Source: Lanius collurio
Taxonomy: Eukaryota; Chordata; Aves; Passeriformes; Laniidae
DNA: 64,000 nucleotides
Assembly (NCBI GenBank): GCA_020086605.1
Contig: JACBWW010000012.1
Coordinates: 17,977,753-18,041,752, forward strand
Direction: 5' to 3'
The position numbers were made by a program, and so were the translations under genes. The notes under the pieces are model-generated. The model was not told where the DNA came from and ran no database searches. It was given only the letters and a program-made list of their open reading frames with translations. Shown piece by piece: positions 51,120 to 63,830 of this stretch (its first letter is position 1; each line of letters opens with the position of its first letter).

Positions 51120-51411
51120 TGTGGAGGTGCCTTCCCCTGAAATCCCAGGGGGAGGGATCCTGCAGGGTACGAGTCTGTCCCTGTCCCTGCTCCCATGTCA
51201 CACGTGCCCCGTACCTGTTCCTGGTTGGGTGGTTTGGGTGCCCAGGGCCCGGGAAGAGAGCAGGGTCCCATGTCTGGGTCTGCCTGGGAACTCCAGCCAT
51301 GCGGCTGGAGGAATAAATCATCTCTGAACATCTAAAGAAATAGCGCTTCATCTTTCCTTCCAAGTTCATCGCTGTCTTGTTCATGTTGTAAGGATTCCCC
51401 GCACTACAACA
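51120..51411 (+). mobile_element. Solo LTR of the same endogenous retrovirus family
   Basis: A 292-bp sequence starts TGTGGAGGTGCC and ends CACTACAACA (TG...CA). It has a poly(A) signal AATAAA at 51312-51317. It is clearly the same family as the LTRs at 6212-6496 and 8385-8674, in the opposite orientation. Perfect AGATAA duplications on both sides fix the LTR ends and show a six-base stagger of the integrase. The absence of any interior means that the two LTRs of a provirus recombined, leaving one. The Y-box core is CTGGTTGG here (51221-51228). Open frames of 65-108 codons across it are shadows. Confidence 0.93.
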
Positions 51412-51417
51412 AGATAA
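51412..51417. repeat. Target-site duplication of the solo LTR, right (AGATAA)
   Basis: Identical to 51114-51119 and directly adjacent to the LTR end. Confidence 0.9.
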
Positions 51418-54400
51418 CATTTAGTTTTCTCAATTTCTTCATTTTCCAGTAGCATCCAATTGGTGCACCAGGATAGGACTCCTCCTTTTCCTTCTCTTTC
51501 CCAAAGAATTATTTAACAAAACCCAAAAATCCTCTGGAAGAGCAGAATTGTTTCAATACCTCCTTCAGAGGTATTATTCATGTACATGTGACTTTCTTTG
51601 ACCATGAGGCTAAAGGTGTTTCAGCCATGCCTGCTCAGATTCCAATTAAAAAGAAATAAAAATAAACGAATGAGAGATGACATGCTGTTCTGCTGAGGTT
51701 TGTTGTTTTATGATCATTTCTGGCTTCCAGTATCACCTTCAAAAAATACAAAACTTGTAGCTTTGCAAAAACACCAACTGACAGGTTAGTTATTTAGGTC
51801 CATGCATCTTTCGTGGACAGGCAGCAGAACAATGAAGAGGAAAAGATAATGTTTGCTGTAACCTCAGCATTAACATATGCAGCATAATAGATAAGTAGCC
51901 ACCACATTTGAAGAGCAGTTCATGAAGCAAAGTAGAAATGATGTCTGTGCAGGACATAATTACAGCAGTAATGTAATAACATTCCATGTTAGATTATTAG
52001 GGGTCTATTCTGCCCTTGACAAGCCTACATAACTCTCATTAATGTTAATTGAGGTTATGCACGTGAATCAGCAACTGAGCAAATCACTAAATTAATTACA
52101 TGTAAAGTACCTGTTTCATTTTTTTAAACCTGCTGATATGTTTGGTTGGTGCAAATGCTTATAGTCCAGAAATGAACTACGATAGTGTGGAGGAGAAGGG
52201 ATGTGGGAAAGACAACCCAGATTTTAAAACTCCATTAAATAAAATTAAGTTTTGAAAAATAGACAAGGGATAGTGGGAATATTAGACAGGCCTTCCTGTA
52301 TGTTCGTCAGAAACCCTGGGACTCTGAATAAGCTAGGAGAGACTCTTGCTTTTCTGTAGCACCTCCTGCAGAGAACTGGAGCTTTGGTTATTTGGAGCTC
52401 TGGTAAACAAAGGTGTTGAACACTGGCTCTGCAGGCAAAGGCAGCAGCTTTTGTGAGTGCAGCCATAAGAGCAATGACAGACTTGGATAAGGCATACAGC
52501 TACTATCTTTTTTTCTGCTTGGCAGTCACAACCCCCACTTTCTGTCCAGGAACGCTTTGATCAAACAGATGTGGTGACAAGGATCTGTGTGATGACAAAG
52601 TCTTTGCATATGGTGGGAGAAGTTTGGGCTTGAAATTCAAAGCGGGTGTTTCACTGAAGGGTCTCATTCTGCAAACATTTATCCCAGAGTTTGTAAGGTG
52701 GAGATTGTTATACAAGACACTGAATCAACCTTCTCTCATTCTTTCTTTGTTTCATTTTTGGTTTAAGTGCCAGGAGCTCTTGAAATTTCAGTACTCTTGA
52801 GCTGCAAACAGGGTGCAAAGAACAGAAAAGGCTACCTGGAGAAAGGGAGGGAGAGTAGTAAATACTCTAGTAGTGTATTTAGTACTAGTAGTGTACTGCT
52901 AGTAGCGCCCCCTTCTGATGCTGCAATTGGAGCAGAGCTGGGTTGTAAGCCTTTTGTAAGCCTTTTCCATAGCAGAAACTCCCTGGAATCCCCTTCTCAT
53001 CTGGGCAAGATCTAGAAGGGATTCCCACACCCATTTAGCAACCTGAGATGGTCATAAAACTCTGCCACCTGTTTGTGGTCCCCCACTGGGAGGGGAGACA
53101 ACTGCCCCACACTCAGACTTCCTGAAATAGAGCAATATCCACAAAGCAACCAACAGACCCCGCCCTTGCTCTAGATTAAAAAGGATTCCTGAACTGTTAA
53201 ACCTCTGTTTCACATGAAGTAAACAGCCTCTCTGGTTTCATCTGGACCTCTCTGAAAGAGCAACTTCTGGAGTGGCTTTAGTTATTGGGAGCTCCACTGC
53301 CCCCAGATTGCGGCCCAGCTCCCTGTGTGTACAGAGTGGCACTGGAGCTTAACCATGTAAAGAGGCCTGCCTTCAAAGAGTTACTCTTTACAGGATCACT
53401 GCCTGCTGGACAGGCAAACAGGAACTTAAGTTTCACCTCAAGACAGTGTGTGGATGCAGCTGCCGAAGTAAAGCTAACCCTGGCCAGCTGCACAGCAGAT
53501 GGGGTTGCCAAGTTAATTATCAGTAGCATTACTTTCTGTAATTCTCAATAGATATTTATGCCCATTTATTTGCAATAATTTGCACTTAGGAGTACCTTGT
53601 AGTCACTAGGAGTATAAAGAGGGCCAGTCAGAGGAATACATGAAGTGAGCAGTCACCTTGGCAGAGAAAGTAGAGTGCTAAAATTCCAGCTCTAAGTGAA
53701 ATCTCACCTCAGTGGCCATGGCATCAGCCCTGTCCTGCACTGGTTCAGTGGCAACAGCATAGCTATTCCCAAAAGTCCGATTCTTTGTGAGCGGTGAGGA
53801 GCAGTTATGGCTCTGCTGTCGTGGTGTCTGGCTTACCACTGTCTCCCCCACTCACAGCTGAAGACAACAGCCTATACAGAAATTATGCTTCCCAATGGCA
53901 GGCAAATAAAGCTGGAACAGAATAAAGGTGTCTAGCGACAAGATCGTGTTTCCTCCCTCTCTCTCCCTGCTCTCTGATACGTATCTCAATGCTGTGTGTG
54001 TGAAAACCCATCAGCAGGACTGTAGAGCCAGTTGTGGGGCTGGGGAAGCCGTGCTCAATGCCTCAAAACACTCAAGAGACACGATGCTTAAAGAAAGTGC
54101 TCTGCTGAAGCAATTGGAGGTTGTCATGGAGAAAGGACTGGTCTTTGCCACGGAAAGCTAAAATGCTAGTACCTAAAACACCAATGAGAGTACAGAGAAC
54201 AGATACTCAGACGCCAAAAAAAAAAATTTTATGCTTAACTTCAGACATTCATGTTTAATAATACAGATGTATTTATTTGCTTGAGAAACAAAATGGCTTG
54301 CTTTCATTCACTTAAGTCTACAGAGATCTCCAAAAAGCATTCAAGGTTATGGGTTGATATTTTAAGAAGGAAAGGTGGACCTTGTGGACACAGGACTGGT

Positions 54401-55780
54401 TTTCCATCTATGCCTACATTCCTAAGTGTTCTGCTCAGAATCTCAGTGGCTGCTCACTAATATTTAAAAATACAATTACAAAACAAAGAGAAAACAGCAT
54501 GTGAAAATGCTCACTGGTAGGTTTCATCATGTTTTGCAAAGGACAGCTATCTTACTGTTCTCATTTCAAAAAGGACAGGACTGGCATTCAAGAGAAGGAG
54601 TAGTCAGGCAGCCACCAAATGGCTGACTCATTTAAACAAGCTCCTGTTCCATATCATGTTGCGCAAGTTTCATCACCTGATGCGTACATGGAACCTATTC
54701 CCATAAGGGGTCAGATTCAAGGATATCAGAAAACCTTATGACTTCCAGAATGATTTTATGTCTCCAGCCTGACTCTGTGTCTCCAGCATGTCTCCAGTAC
54801 ATACTGCCTTTTTAAGACAGTGACTATGCATACAGACTCAATGAGTATACATGTTCTAATTATTAAATACCCACGTATCAAACATCCAGTAGTTGGAAAT
54901 TTTACTCTGCAATTCCACAAATATTGATTAATTGACCTGAACTCTTCTGCACTTTATAGCATTTTAGAAATCACATCGTACTAGGCCACTGCCTTTGCAT
55001 TACCAATTGCACTTCAGCCTAAATATTCAACTACAGTTTTTTCTGCTTAATAATATTCTGGGCACATCTGTGCCAGGAGATAAGTGATAAATAATGTGTA
55101 CAGATAACAGGTCAAGGCATTGCAAACAGAGCCAGCCAAATCAAAGAAAACTTGCAAGATTCAGATATTGATGATACTTGCGTTTCAACAGTAGCACACA
55201 GAATTGTACTATGGCTCCCTCACACCCATGAGGCTGTTACAGAGGCTCCCACTGAAGTCAATGGAGACTTTTCACTTAACTTTCCAACTGTGTGTATAAT
55301 AATTGCAAGATATAACCCATAACCAGTACCCTATATCAGAAAGGAGTCTTTGTTCCACTGTGGCTTTTCTTCACTGAATTTTAAGGCTGTCTTGCTCAGT
55401 TCCATTTTTGGTCTTTTTAATGGGTGCTCCACAGACAGTCCCCCATACTCTTTGCAGTTAATCTCCCACCCATCCCTAACCAACACGATGGGCCTCACTC
55501 TGCATTACCCATCAGCTAGGTCACTAATCCTGGGTCATGGTGGTCAGCAGCCAGAGCAATGTGCAAGCCACAGTGTGCCACATCCCCATCACCATCCTCA
55601 CCCTGGGACTCACCAGCCTTGAGGCCCTGACACACTAAGCTGGGCACCCTGGGCTCCAGCTCCTAATCACCTGTGGTGGCACAGTGCATGGCAGGAGCCA
55701 ACAAAAGTAGAACAGTGGGTACTGGTAGTGCAGCAGGTGTCACACGGTGCAGTCCTCAGCAAGCAGCCACTGCTGGCAGC
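51418..55780. other. Unique non-coding sequence
   Basis: No gene recognised. Small tandem patterns are listed separately. Around 55240-55300 the phrase 'ctcccactgaagtcaatgg' is another trace of the ancient sauropsid repeat. Confidence 0.55.
52853..52966. repeat. Short irregular direct repeats
   Basis: From 52853 to 52907 the motif CTAGTAGTGTA recurs in altered forms. At 52943-52966 TTGTAAGCCTT occurs twice in tandem. Both look like local slippage duplications. Confidence 0.6.
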
Positions 55781-56028
55781 CAGTGACAGGACCTGAGAGA
55801 ATGGCCTAAAGTTGTCAGGAGAGGTTTAGGTTGGATATTAGAAAATGTTCTTCACTCAGAGGGTGGTCAGGCACTGGAACAGGCTCCCCAGGGAAGTGGT
55901 CACAGCACCAAACCTGGCAGGGTTCAAGAAGCGTTTGGACAACACTCTTGGGTGTCCTGTGCAGGGCCAGGAGCTGGACTCGATGATCCTTCCAACTCAG
56001 AATGTTCCGTGCTTCTGTGATTCTGTGC
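55781..56028 (+). mobile_element. CR1 LINE fragment, 3' end
   Basis: Familiar CR1 blocks appear in order: 'gacctgagagaatggcc', 'ggagaggtttaggttggat', 'cactcagagggtggt', 'ggcactggaacaggctcccc', 'gtggtcacagcacc', 'gttcaagaagcgtttggac', 'gtgcagggccaggagctgg' and 'ctcgatgatccttcc'. The fragment ends in the tail 'tgtgattctgtg'. The order places it on the plus strand, 5'-truncated, about 250 bases long. It ends less than 200 bases before the CpG island at 56.2 kb. Confidence 0.93.
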
Positions 56029-56204
56029 ACCCAAGAACACAGCTTTCTCACCAGGGCAAAGTATCGCTCTAACTTGCCCCCTGCAGCACTTTGCTCCTCA
56101 ATCATCCCAAATCAAATAAAGACCCGAGCGGCAGGTGTTACCCTAGATATATAGGAGAGGAGGGAAAGAGAAAAACGGAAGACAGGGGAAAACAGAGAAA
56201 CCCC

Positions 56205-56480
56205 AAAGAATAACCCCGCGAACCGCAGCCCCGTGCCGTGTGCTGGCACGGCAGGGCCGGGCAGGGCAGTGCGGCGGGCCCGGTACTGCGGGCGGGCAGC
56301 GCCGCCGAGCGCTCCCGGAGCCGCCACAGCCCCGCGGGACCGGCCCGGCCCCGCTGCCGAGCCTGAGGCGCGGCCGCCACCTGCTGCCGGCCGGAGGGAG
56401 CGCCGCCAAGGAGCGGGGCGGGAAGCCGGGCTCGCCCGGGGCGCCTGCCCGGCCTCCTGCAACGTGGCATGGCCTTGGCG
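56205..56480. promoter_or_regulatory. CpG island, candidate promoter
   Basis: About 36 CpG dinucleotides lie in the 240 bases 56221-56460, against near absence in the flanks. GC boxes are at 56290-56295 (GGGCGG) and 56415-56422 (GGGGCGGG). No TATA box is seen. The edges are sharp on both sides. Open frames on both strands (up to 131 codons) follow from the composition and show no domain. It may be the promoter and first exon of a gene whose other exons lie outside the window or could not be recognised, the promoter of a non-coding RNA, or an orphan island. Direction of transcription cannot be told. Confidence 0.6.
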
Positions 56481-59160
56481 AGCCCTCGCGAAGGGCTTGC
56501 AAAATCCGTCTCTGACCCTCTGTTCGCCCCCGACTCATTTCAGGCTTAAATGAAGGCAGAATCTGGCTACAAGTGAAAGCAAATCTCCTGGGGGTCTCTG
56601 GGCAAGGAAAACCTGAAACACCCGAAACGGCACCAACGATTGGTCACGAGCAGCTGGAACTGGCCAGTGGAATTGGCCAGGAACAGGGCAAACTCCACCA
56701 CTTTTTGCTATTCTTTCCCCTTTCCTTTGCTTTTTACATGCTAATAATACTGGTTCTGCAGAACAGACCCCAGGCTGAAGCAAATAACACCACATCATTG
56801 TAATATCCCATCACATTCTCTCAAACGCTGTAGTTTCTGCCATTCCCAAGGAGACATCAAGGCTCTTCAAGAAGGGATTTTTCTTCTCCAGTGTGTTGGA
56901 GTAATAAACTGATGACAGACAAATAATTGCCACCATTGCAGTCAAAGAGTAAACAGAGGCTGTTATGAGTGAATGACTGATGAGGTGGAGTATGGGGACA
57001 GTCAAGACCAGGAAAGAAGTTTCTCTCTCTCCTGATCCTCCTTTGGTAACAAGATGTAAATGCTATTGCCCCTTACTGCTTTGTTCACAGGACACATTCT
57101 TGTAGGGTTTAGAAAAATGAAATAAGGCTGGAGAAGATGCTTACTTGGTTAGAAAATATTTATTCCTCTGTACCAGTATTGATTACCTTTAGGTATGAAT
57201 AGCAATGGCATTCTTATCCTCCAAATGTTCATTTCAGTCAATAACAAAATTAATTTGTATACCAACAAATCCACAGCTATCTGGGAGGCAAATGAGCTCA
57301 GTACATAATAGAAGGGAGAGTTTTGGCAAAAGGGAAAGGATAGAAAGAAGACTGCTCATAAGAATTATTGATAAAAGAATTATATGTTTAGAGAATCCAA
57401 TCCTCTGTCTTCAAGCACTTTATATGTTCAGTCCTCAGCGAAAACTGCAACCATTTCAGTAAACACTGTTTGCTGAAGAAAATTGATTTTAAAATCTCCC
57501 AGATTAATTTACAAATTGGTATTATATTTTTGTACTAAAGTAGCACCCCAGAGTCTGTGGCTCAGATTAGGGCTCCCCTAGGGTAGGTGCCACGCAAACT
57601 CATGATGCTCACCAAGAAACCGGCCTTCTAAACCTCACAGTTCAACAAGATTCATGGGTATGTATTTGTGCATGTGGTACTGAATGACTGCACTAAAGTC
57701 AACACCTGAGACAAAAATATTTATTTATTAGAACCTACATAGGCTCTTAAGCACTGAAAGATGCCTTAAAAAAGCTTGCATCCACACATAAAAGTCTTTA
57801 ACTCACTCAAACCCCAAATTCAGCTGGTGTTGCAGCCACCGTGGACTCTCTGAACTCCCGAGAGGTGCAGAGGAGTTGGGGAAATTGGTAGTGTGCAATT
57901 CGCAGGCACGTTTGGCCTTTGTCTGTGCTAACCCAGAGCTGAGGGCAAAAAGGGCAACATAGGAGGTTTGCAGAGGTACAACAGGATGTAAACACCTTAG
58001 ACTGGTGAGTTAGAGAAGCAGTCTCACATTGCAAATGCTCGCTCACACTGGTTCTGCTCTGGAGGTGCAGTGAACAGGCCGATTTGCTGGATGGCATGTT
58101 AGCCTCCGTGCTGGGGCTGTAGGAGGAAAGAAGAACTAAAGAGCAAACAGCCTAAGAAAAAATATATTGGGGAACTCACAATTCAAATATGTTGCCACCA
58201 AAAAGTGCCAATATGGAAAACCAAGACATTAATTAGCACTATTGCACAGGAAACCTCTGAAAGGAGCAGGAAATTACCACAGTGCTGTGTCTAAATAACA
58301 AGATTTACCTTCCACTAAATCTCAGTATTATCTAGTAGGAAAAACAAGTGAAACTGCATTTCAGGGTTAAGTGATCCCTTGCCACAGACTGTACCCACAG
58401 GGAAAAGGAGTGTTTTGAGCAATGCAGAGCACAAAGTAGAAGCAAGTGATGTGGGGGAAATCTGCCCTCAGACAAAAGCCTTTGCTGAGCCAATGCATCT
58501 CAGGTGGAAACTCTGGGGGCACATGGGTTCTGGAGCACTGACCTGGAGGTGCACTTTATGCCCCGCATATACGACCATAGCAGAAGCTGGGGAATACACA
58601 CACAGAATGCATGACAAGGACAAGGAACAGAGCCAGGTGACCTGGATGCACCAGGAGTATCTGTGCTGTTTGTCCATCTACCTCCAAAACATGTGAAAGA
58701 CAAGTCTTAAGCAAAAGAGATGAACAAACCTGGCAAAAGTTACTCTGGACTCTGATCCAAAGCCCAAGGCAGTCAAGAGATGTCCTCTAGGGAAAACCAC
58801 ATGCGGTACCTACAGCCACAGTGCCTATGATCAACTGTAACAACAAAATATCAAAGATACATAGAGTATTGGATGTCTTAAAGCATCCTGACAACCATTT
58901 CACCATTATGAAAAACAACTGATAGCGTATTTCTCTCTGAAGGATGCAGTAAGACAATTTAATGGCCAAATGTCCAGTTATAGCACACCAGATTTCATGG
59001 TATAAGCTTAATTTTTTCACATTTCAGCTTCTGGAAGCATTATCTGAGTATGCAAAAAGCCCAGCTTTATTCTGGTTTTTATTTTTACTTCAGTTTTTGT
59101 TCTCCATATAGCTGTAGAGAAAAACTCAAAAGCCATGAATGCTGAAATGCCAAATTCAAA
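56481..59160. other. Unique non-coding sequence
   Basis: No coding or repeat feature can be supported between the CpG island and the AT-rich microsatellite. Confidence 0.55.
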
Positions 59161-59164
59161 GTCA

Positions 59165-59224
59165 AATATATAGTATATGCTTATATATATCTATATATCT
59201 ATGTCACACATACATGTATACATA
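59165..59224. repeat. AT-rich TATATC/TATACA microsatellite
   Basis: Interrupted TA dinucleotides (AAATATATAGTATATGC, TATATATATCTATATATC, ACATACATGTATACATAC) form a stretch of about 60 bases of simple sequence. Confidence 0.8.
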
Positions 59225-59527
59225 CTACTTCACGGTTTGACAATGAATTTTTTAGAATACGAGGGCTTGGCAATACTATGATCATCAATGGCCAGGCATG
59301 GCCTTTGGGGATAAAAACACATATGGTTATTTAGCTGAACACGAAGGTACTACCAGTCACAAAAGTGACAGCAACAAATTCTTGGCTGCTAGAAACTGGC
59401 ATCGTTCCACAGAGTTTCATAGATCAGCAGCTGGGTCATGAACTAAATCCAGAAACCAGGGAAAACAGAAAATCCTGGGAATGCAGACTTTTCAGCTTGC
59501 TTCACACCCCTCCATCTTTTGTTAAGC

Positions 59528-59545
59528 TTTTTTTTTTTTTTTTTT
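59528..59545. repeat. Poly(T) run of 18
   Basis: Eighteen T in a row. It could be the reverse-strand poly(A) end of a retroposed RNA, but I recognise no gene-like sequence to its left. Confidence 0.85.
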
Positions 59546-59918
59546 GGCATTTGCACAGAAAACATGTCAGTGTGTCTTTTACAGCACTCCAAGGAAGAAA
59601 ATTCAAGCTGCTCTGCCTGATATTAAAAGATGTGGCATTTGGTAATATCTGGATGCAATCCAACTGCTGAACTGCTGAACTGCAGTTTGCAACGCAAGCA
59701 CATCTTGAAGGAAAAGCAGCAAAAGAGATGAAAATTAAATTTATCAACAGGAATAAAAGAACATGTGAGCAGAAAGCAGCAGGAGGGATATCCAGTGTCT
59801 GAGGATGGAAAGAAGAATAACAAGCACATTAACAGTGGCATTAGCTTATTTAAACACAGCCACATAATGAAGCTGAGCATTAGCGTAATGATAAATTGGA
59901 GCAGAGGAATGAGCTTTG

Positions 59919-59959
59919 GAGTGAGTGAGTGAGTGAGTGAGTGAGTGAGTGAGTGAGTG
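59919..59959. repeat. Tetranucleotide microsatellite (GAGT), about 10 copies
   Basis: Pure GAGT units for 41 bases. Likely polymorphic in length. Confidence 0.95.
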
Positions 59960-60375
59960 GAAACATAGGATGTGGCCAAATGTGTCATGGCATGTGGAAT
60001 GAGAGTGACCCACCTGGAATATGTTAGATACTGAATAGCACTGCCTGCTACTTACTCAAGTGACAAAAAGGAAGTTGCAATATATAAGATTAATACACAT
60101 TACAAGAAACAAATTCTCATGCTATTAAAAAGATGATAGTCTGGTCACAAAAAAACTCATAGTAGTGTAACCCACAAGTTTAGCTGTTGAACAAGTCATC
60201 TGCATTTCATATATTCAAGTGTTAGTAATTAAGGGTGGTATCTCAATCTTAAAATGATATTTTTTCCTAGATACTCTCAGTTTAAATCTGACTCTTGCCA
60301 TTGCCATAGCTTGTTTTTGCTTTTGAAAGGAATGGTGAGGTCCTAGGAGTATGACATCAGCTTTCCTAATGAGAG

Positions 60376-61195
60376 AAGCATAGAAAGCAGGGCTGGAAGG
60401 GACCTTGCAAGGTCATCTGGTCCAGCCCTCTGCCCTAAGGCCGGATCAATTATACCCAAATCATTCCTGACAGAAGTTTGTCTAACCTGTTCTTAAAAAT
60501 GTCTGGCAATGATGATCCCACAACCTCCCCAGGCAATCTGTTTCAATATTTCACTACTGTTACAGATGGAAAGCCTGTCCTAATGTCTTCCTTAAATCTC
60601 CTTGGCTACAATTTAAATCCATTAGTTCTTTTTGTATTCCCAGTGGACATAGAGAACAATTTACAACTTCCCTCTTTGCAGCAAGCTTCATATGTCTGAA
60701 CACTGGTATCACATTCCTATTCCTTTCCCTGCATCTCCTTCCTCTAGATGTACTACCCACTTCTTTCAGCCTTTCAGTTCATGTTTTCTAGACTCCTGAT
60801 GAATACCATTCTTTCTGTTGGAATTTCCAATTGGACAGTATCTTTCTTTTTTGAAGTATAGTGCACAACAATAGACACATCCCTCCAGATAAGGTCTGAA
60901 GCAGAGAATAATTAGAGTAAGATTATTTCACATTTCTTCTCCATGACACATTAATTTATAGAGCTAAAATTGCATTAGCTTTCCTCACACCATGGCCTAT
61001 GTTCAGTGTTTATTTCACAGCAGTCACAAATCCCCTCCCACAGAATAATGACCACTGAATAAGAAGCTCCCATTATTTATGTATATTGTTTGCTATAGGA
61101 ATTCAGTGGCAAGATCCTGGAGTGTCCCACACTTAAATTCTTTGAATTTAAACCCACTCGCCTCAGACTACCTTGTTCAGGTTTAGTAACAAGCT
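60376..61195 (-). mobile_element. Ancient CR1 LINE fragment, decayed
   Basis: Begins 'catagaaagcagggctggaagggacc', given here in parts: 'gggctggaagggacc', 'aaggtcatctggtccagccc', 'gtttgtctaacctgttctta', 'cccacaacctccccaggcaa', 'caatttaaatccattagtt', 'tgttttctagactcctgat' and 'gcattagctttcctcacacc'. These match, with much drift, the old CR1 type that I recall as widespread in turtles and crocodilians and older than most avian CR1. The 3' end is at the left, so the element is on the minus strand. It fades into unrecognisable sequence near 61195. Confidence 0.75.
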
Positions 61196-63040
61196 CACAT
61201 ATCTACCAGTGTCATTTCACTTAGAGCTATGATGTAATATCAGTAAATAATTTAAACCAAGTTGCCCTTCCAGTGTAGAGGAATTCAGCAATGGATTTTC
61301 CCTTTAGTACCATGTTTAGTATATTCAGTGTGAAATAATCTGAAACACAAGGCTGTCAGTGTAGAGGAATTGGAGCAGCTTAAAATATGAAAAATTATAC
61401 ATGAAACATTATAGCTCAGAGGTGTCCCAATCAGATGAAAGCACTCCAGCCTACCTGGATCCTGATGACCATAATGCCCAGAGAGTGGAAGGCTCTTTCA
61501 TTCACCAAAAATACCCAAATTAGGATTAAATGAGAATTGCATCCTATCAGGTCTTTAGTTACTTGTCCAGAAGGGAAGTTCAATCTCTATTCATACCTGT
61601 AATGTATGGAATTATATTTGTCCTATTATATAACCTTGAAATGTGCTAAAGGAACCAGCTACAGTTTCTTTCTGCTCTACAGGCAGATCCTTCTCTTTAG
61701 CAGCTGGAGAAATTTGCAGATACAGTGTGAAGCAGACAGAAGAAGGTTCCTCAGTAAAGGGGGCCTGAACAACAACCCAAAAATACACTGTCGTAAGAAA
61801 AGGCTTAACTCTACAAGTGCCACATTGGTTTGTCACTTGAAGTAGAATTACAGGTTACTCATCCACTGTTTAAAAGCATATGAAGCATTGAAATGAAATT
61901 TCAAAATTGCTCTGAATTTGACCCTCCCCTAATTTTGATTTTTATCAAGTATTTTAAGCAATTTGGAATGATTAAAAATTTATATTGGAATATTAAGTAC
62001 CTCAAACGAAGAAGTCTTCTAACTTCCATCAAACTCAGATACATAATTCCCACAAGTGACTTTGAAAATCCCTATTTTCAGTATTGTTGTCCATTGGATA
62101 AACAGCTCAAATATCACTGGCTTTTTGCACAAACTTCATCTGCCTGAAATAATTTATGATAATCATAAAACTGATTTAAGCTCTTCTCAGTGCTCCATAA
62201 ATTTTATGTAGCCCTTAAATTATAAAGCTGCTGCTGTGGCACTCATCAGAACAATGCTTAATCTCTTCTCTCAAGATAGTTGGCATGTCAGAGGAGAAAA
62301 GAAAGGACTCAGGCAGCTGAATTGTTTGTTTCAATTTAACAGGGCAGAATAAAACAGCCTAGATGCCAGGGCTCTAGTCACAGTGAAACTGTGTGCATCA
62401 CGGTTTTATTGCAAAAATAAGTTGTTCTAACCTTCCCCTGCCTTTCCTTGGTTTTAAATCAGAAAATAGCTTTCATTGATTTCACAGGGACTCTTTTTGC
62501 ACCCATCATCAGGTTTGTGATACTTGAGATGTTCCCTGCCTAATTTATAATCAGTGTATTCTTGTTCTGATATACAACAATAAAATTCTGCATCTGTCCA
62601 ATTACACATCGGCATGAACTCACTTCATCCTTATCAGATAGTCTCTCTCAGCCCAAAGCTGTATCAGAAGAGATAGGTTTTTTTCTTTTACTAGGGATTT
62701 ATGTAGGGTTTTTTCTTTTACTAAAATCAGAGGTTTTATGACTATTCAATTTCTTTTTTTAATCTCTTACCTTCTTCAGCAAAGACTGAAAGCATTTTTG
62801 GAACCGTATATAACACAAGGTGAAAATAAAGTATGAGCATAGAGTAACTATGATTGAATGTACTCCTTTACTCTTAAATTTGGCCTGGTAACATATTAAA
62901 AATGCAGACTGATTTATTAAGATTTTGGCTTCTGTTAGCTAACTCAGACTAACAGTAAACTGCTCTTTCTGGTTAAGTCTCATCTGGAGTAGCCCCATCT
63001 TCAGAGGCAGACTGTTCTGGACTTTATTAGACTCATTCTT
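61196..63040. other. Unrecognised sequence, possibly the eroded middle of an old CR1
   Basis: No gene is seen. A 19-base near-repeat of the type 'ggtttttttcttttacta' occurs at 62675-62693 and 62705-62723. The phrase 'tttcattgatttcacaggg' near 62472 is another old repeat trace. Because CR1-like sequence lies on both sides in the same orientation, this part could be the same element beyond recognition. Confidence 0.35.
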
Positions 63041-63830
63041 TTCAGCATTTCATCATGGGGATCCAAAGTCAGCACCTGCTATAATCTTTTCCTCAGCACT
63101 GACTTTCCAGCTCTCTCCACTCTACTGGTAGCATTCCCTAGTCTGTCATTCAGACAGTCATCATCTTTAAGGGATGCGTTTCAACCTTTCTATACTCACA
63201 CTTTTCTCCCACGTAACCCTGTGAGTTTCATCCTTCCTCATAGGCTGTTTTTGCTCAGAGGTATACAAACCATCTGTGCCTCTAATACAATGTTCTTAAA
63301 TAGCCTCCAGGCAGATCTCTATGGTTTTTAAGTATTTCTCTTTGCCCTTCAGCCTGCTGTTAACCATTTTCCTCATAGTTTTATAATCTGCCCTTTTAAA
63401 GTTCGTTGTTACTGTGCTGTCCCTAAGGGAACAACTCTTTCATGATATCAAAACTAAAAGTGTGCAGTGATCACCGTTATCCTACAGAGGCTTGACAACA
63501 CCTTCCTCTAATAACTTCTGCCTCTTACAAGCTAGCTCCCTCTTGCCCATGGCCTTAACTAATCAGGCATGGCACTGAGGACTGCCACCAGAGTCAAGGA
63601 AAAGGAATCCTTTGCCATATGGATTGGAATAGCACCAAAGCCACTTGTCCTGATAAGAGGGAAAGAACTGCTTTTACCAGCTGTTGCTTTACCTTCAACA
63701 AAAAGTATGTTAATAGTGAGGCAAATAACAGTAAAATTCAATCTCATGTAATTTTCCTGACTGGTCCCATTCATTTTCTCCAGGAGGAAGTAAATTCCCA
63801 GAGGCTAGGTCTGAGATTTTATAGGTTCCA
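63041..63830 (-). mobile_element. Probable relic of an ancient CR1 ORF2 (endonuclease part)
   Basis: The stretch 'cctcatagttttataatctgcccttttaaagttc', cited here as 'cctcatagtttt' and 'cccttttaaagtt', is followed by 'gttactgtgctgtcc', 'gtgatcacc' and 'aataacttctgcct'. It resembles the region of old sauropsid CR1 elements that encodes the endonuclease, in antisense. It would lie 5' of the 60.4-61.2 kb fragment in the same element. Frame and ends cannot be determined by eye. Confidence 0.4.

Noticed and set aside
51008..51420. Frames of 65-107 codons repeated at 6.3, 8.5 and 51.1 kb
   Set aside because: Their similarity is due to the shared LTR, which is non-coding.
55815..56105. 96-codon minus-strand frame
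   Set aside because: It runs antisense through the CR1 3' end and is a shadow of that repeat.
56112..56553. Proline/arginine/alanine-rich frames of 90-131 codons on both strands
   Set aside because: They reflect the CpG island's base composition. None has a recognised domain or continues as an exon.
59528..59545. Poly(T) run as the tail of a processed gene on the minus strand
   Set aside because: No gene-like or SINE-like sequence and no flanking duplication could be recognised next to it.
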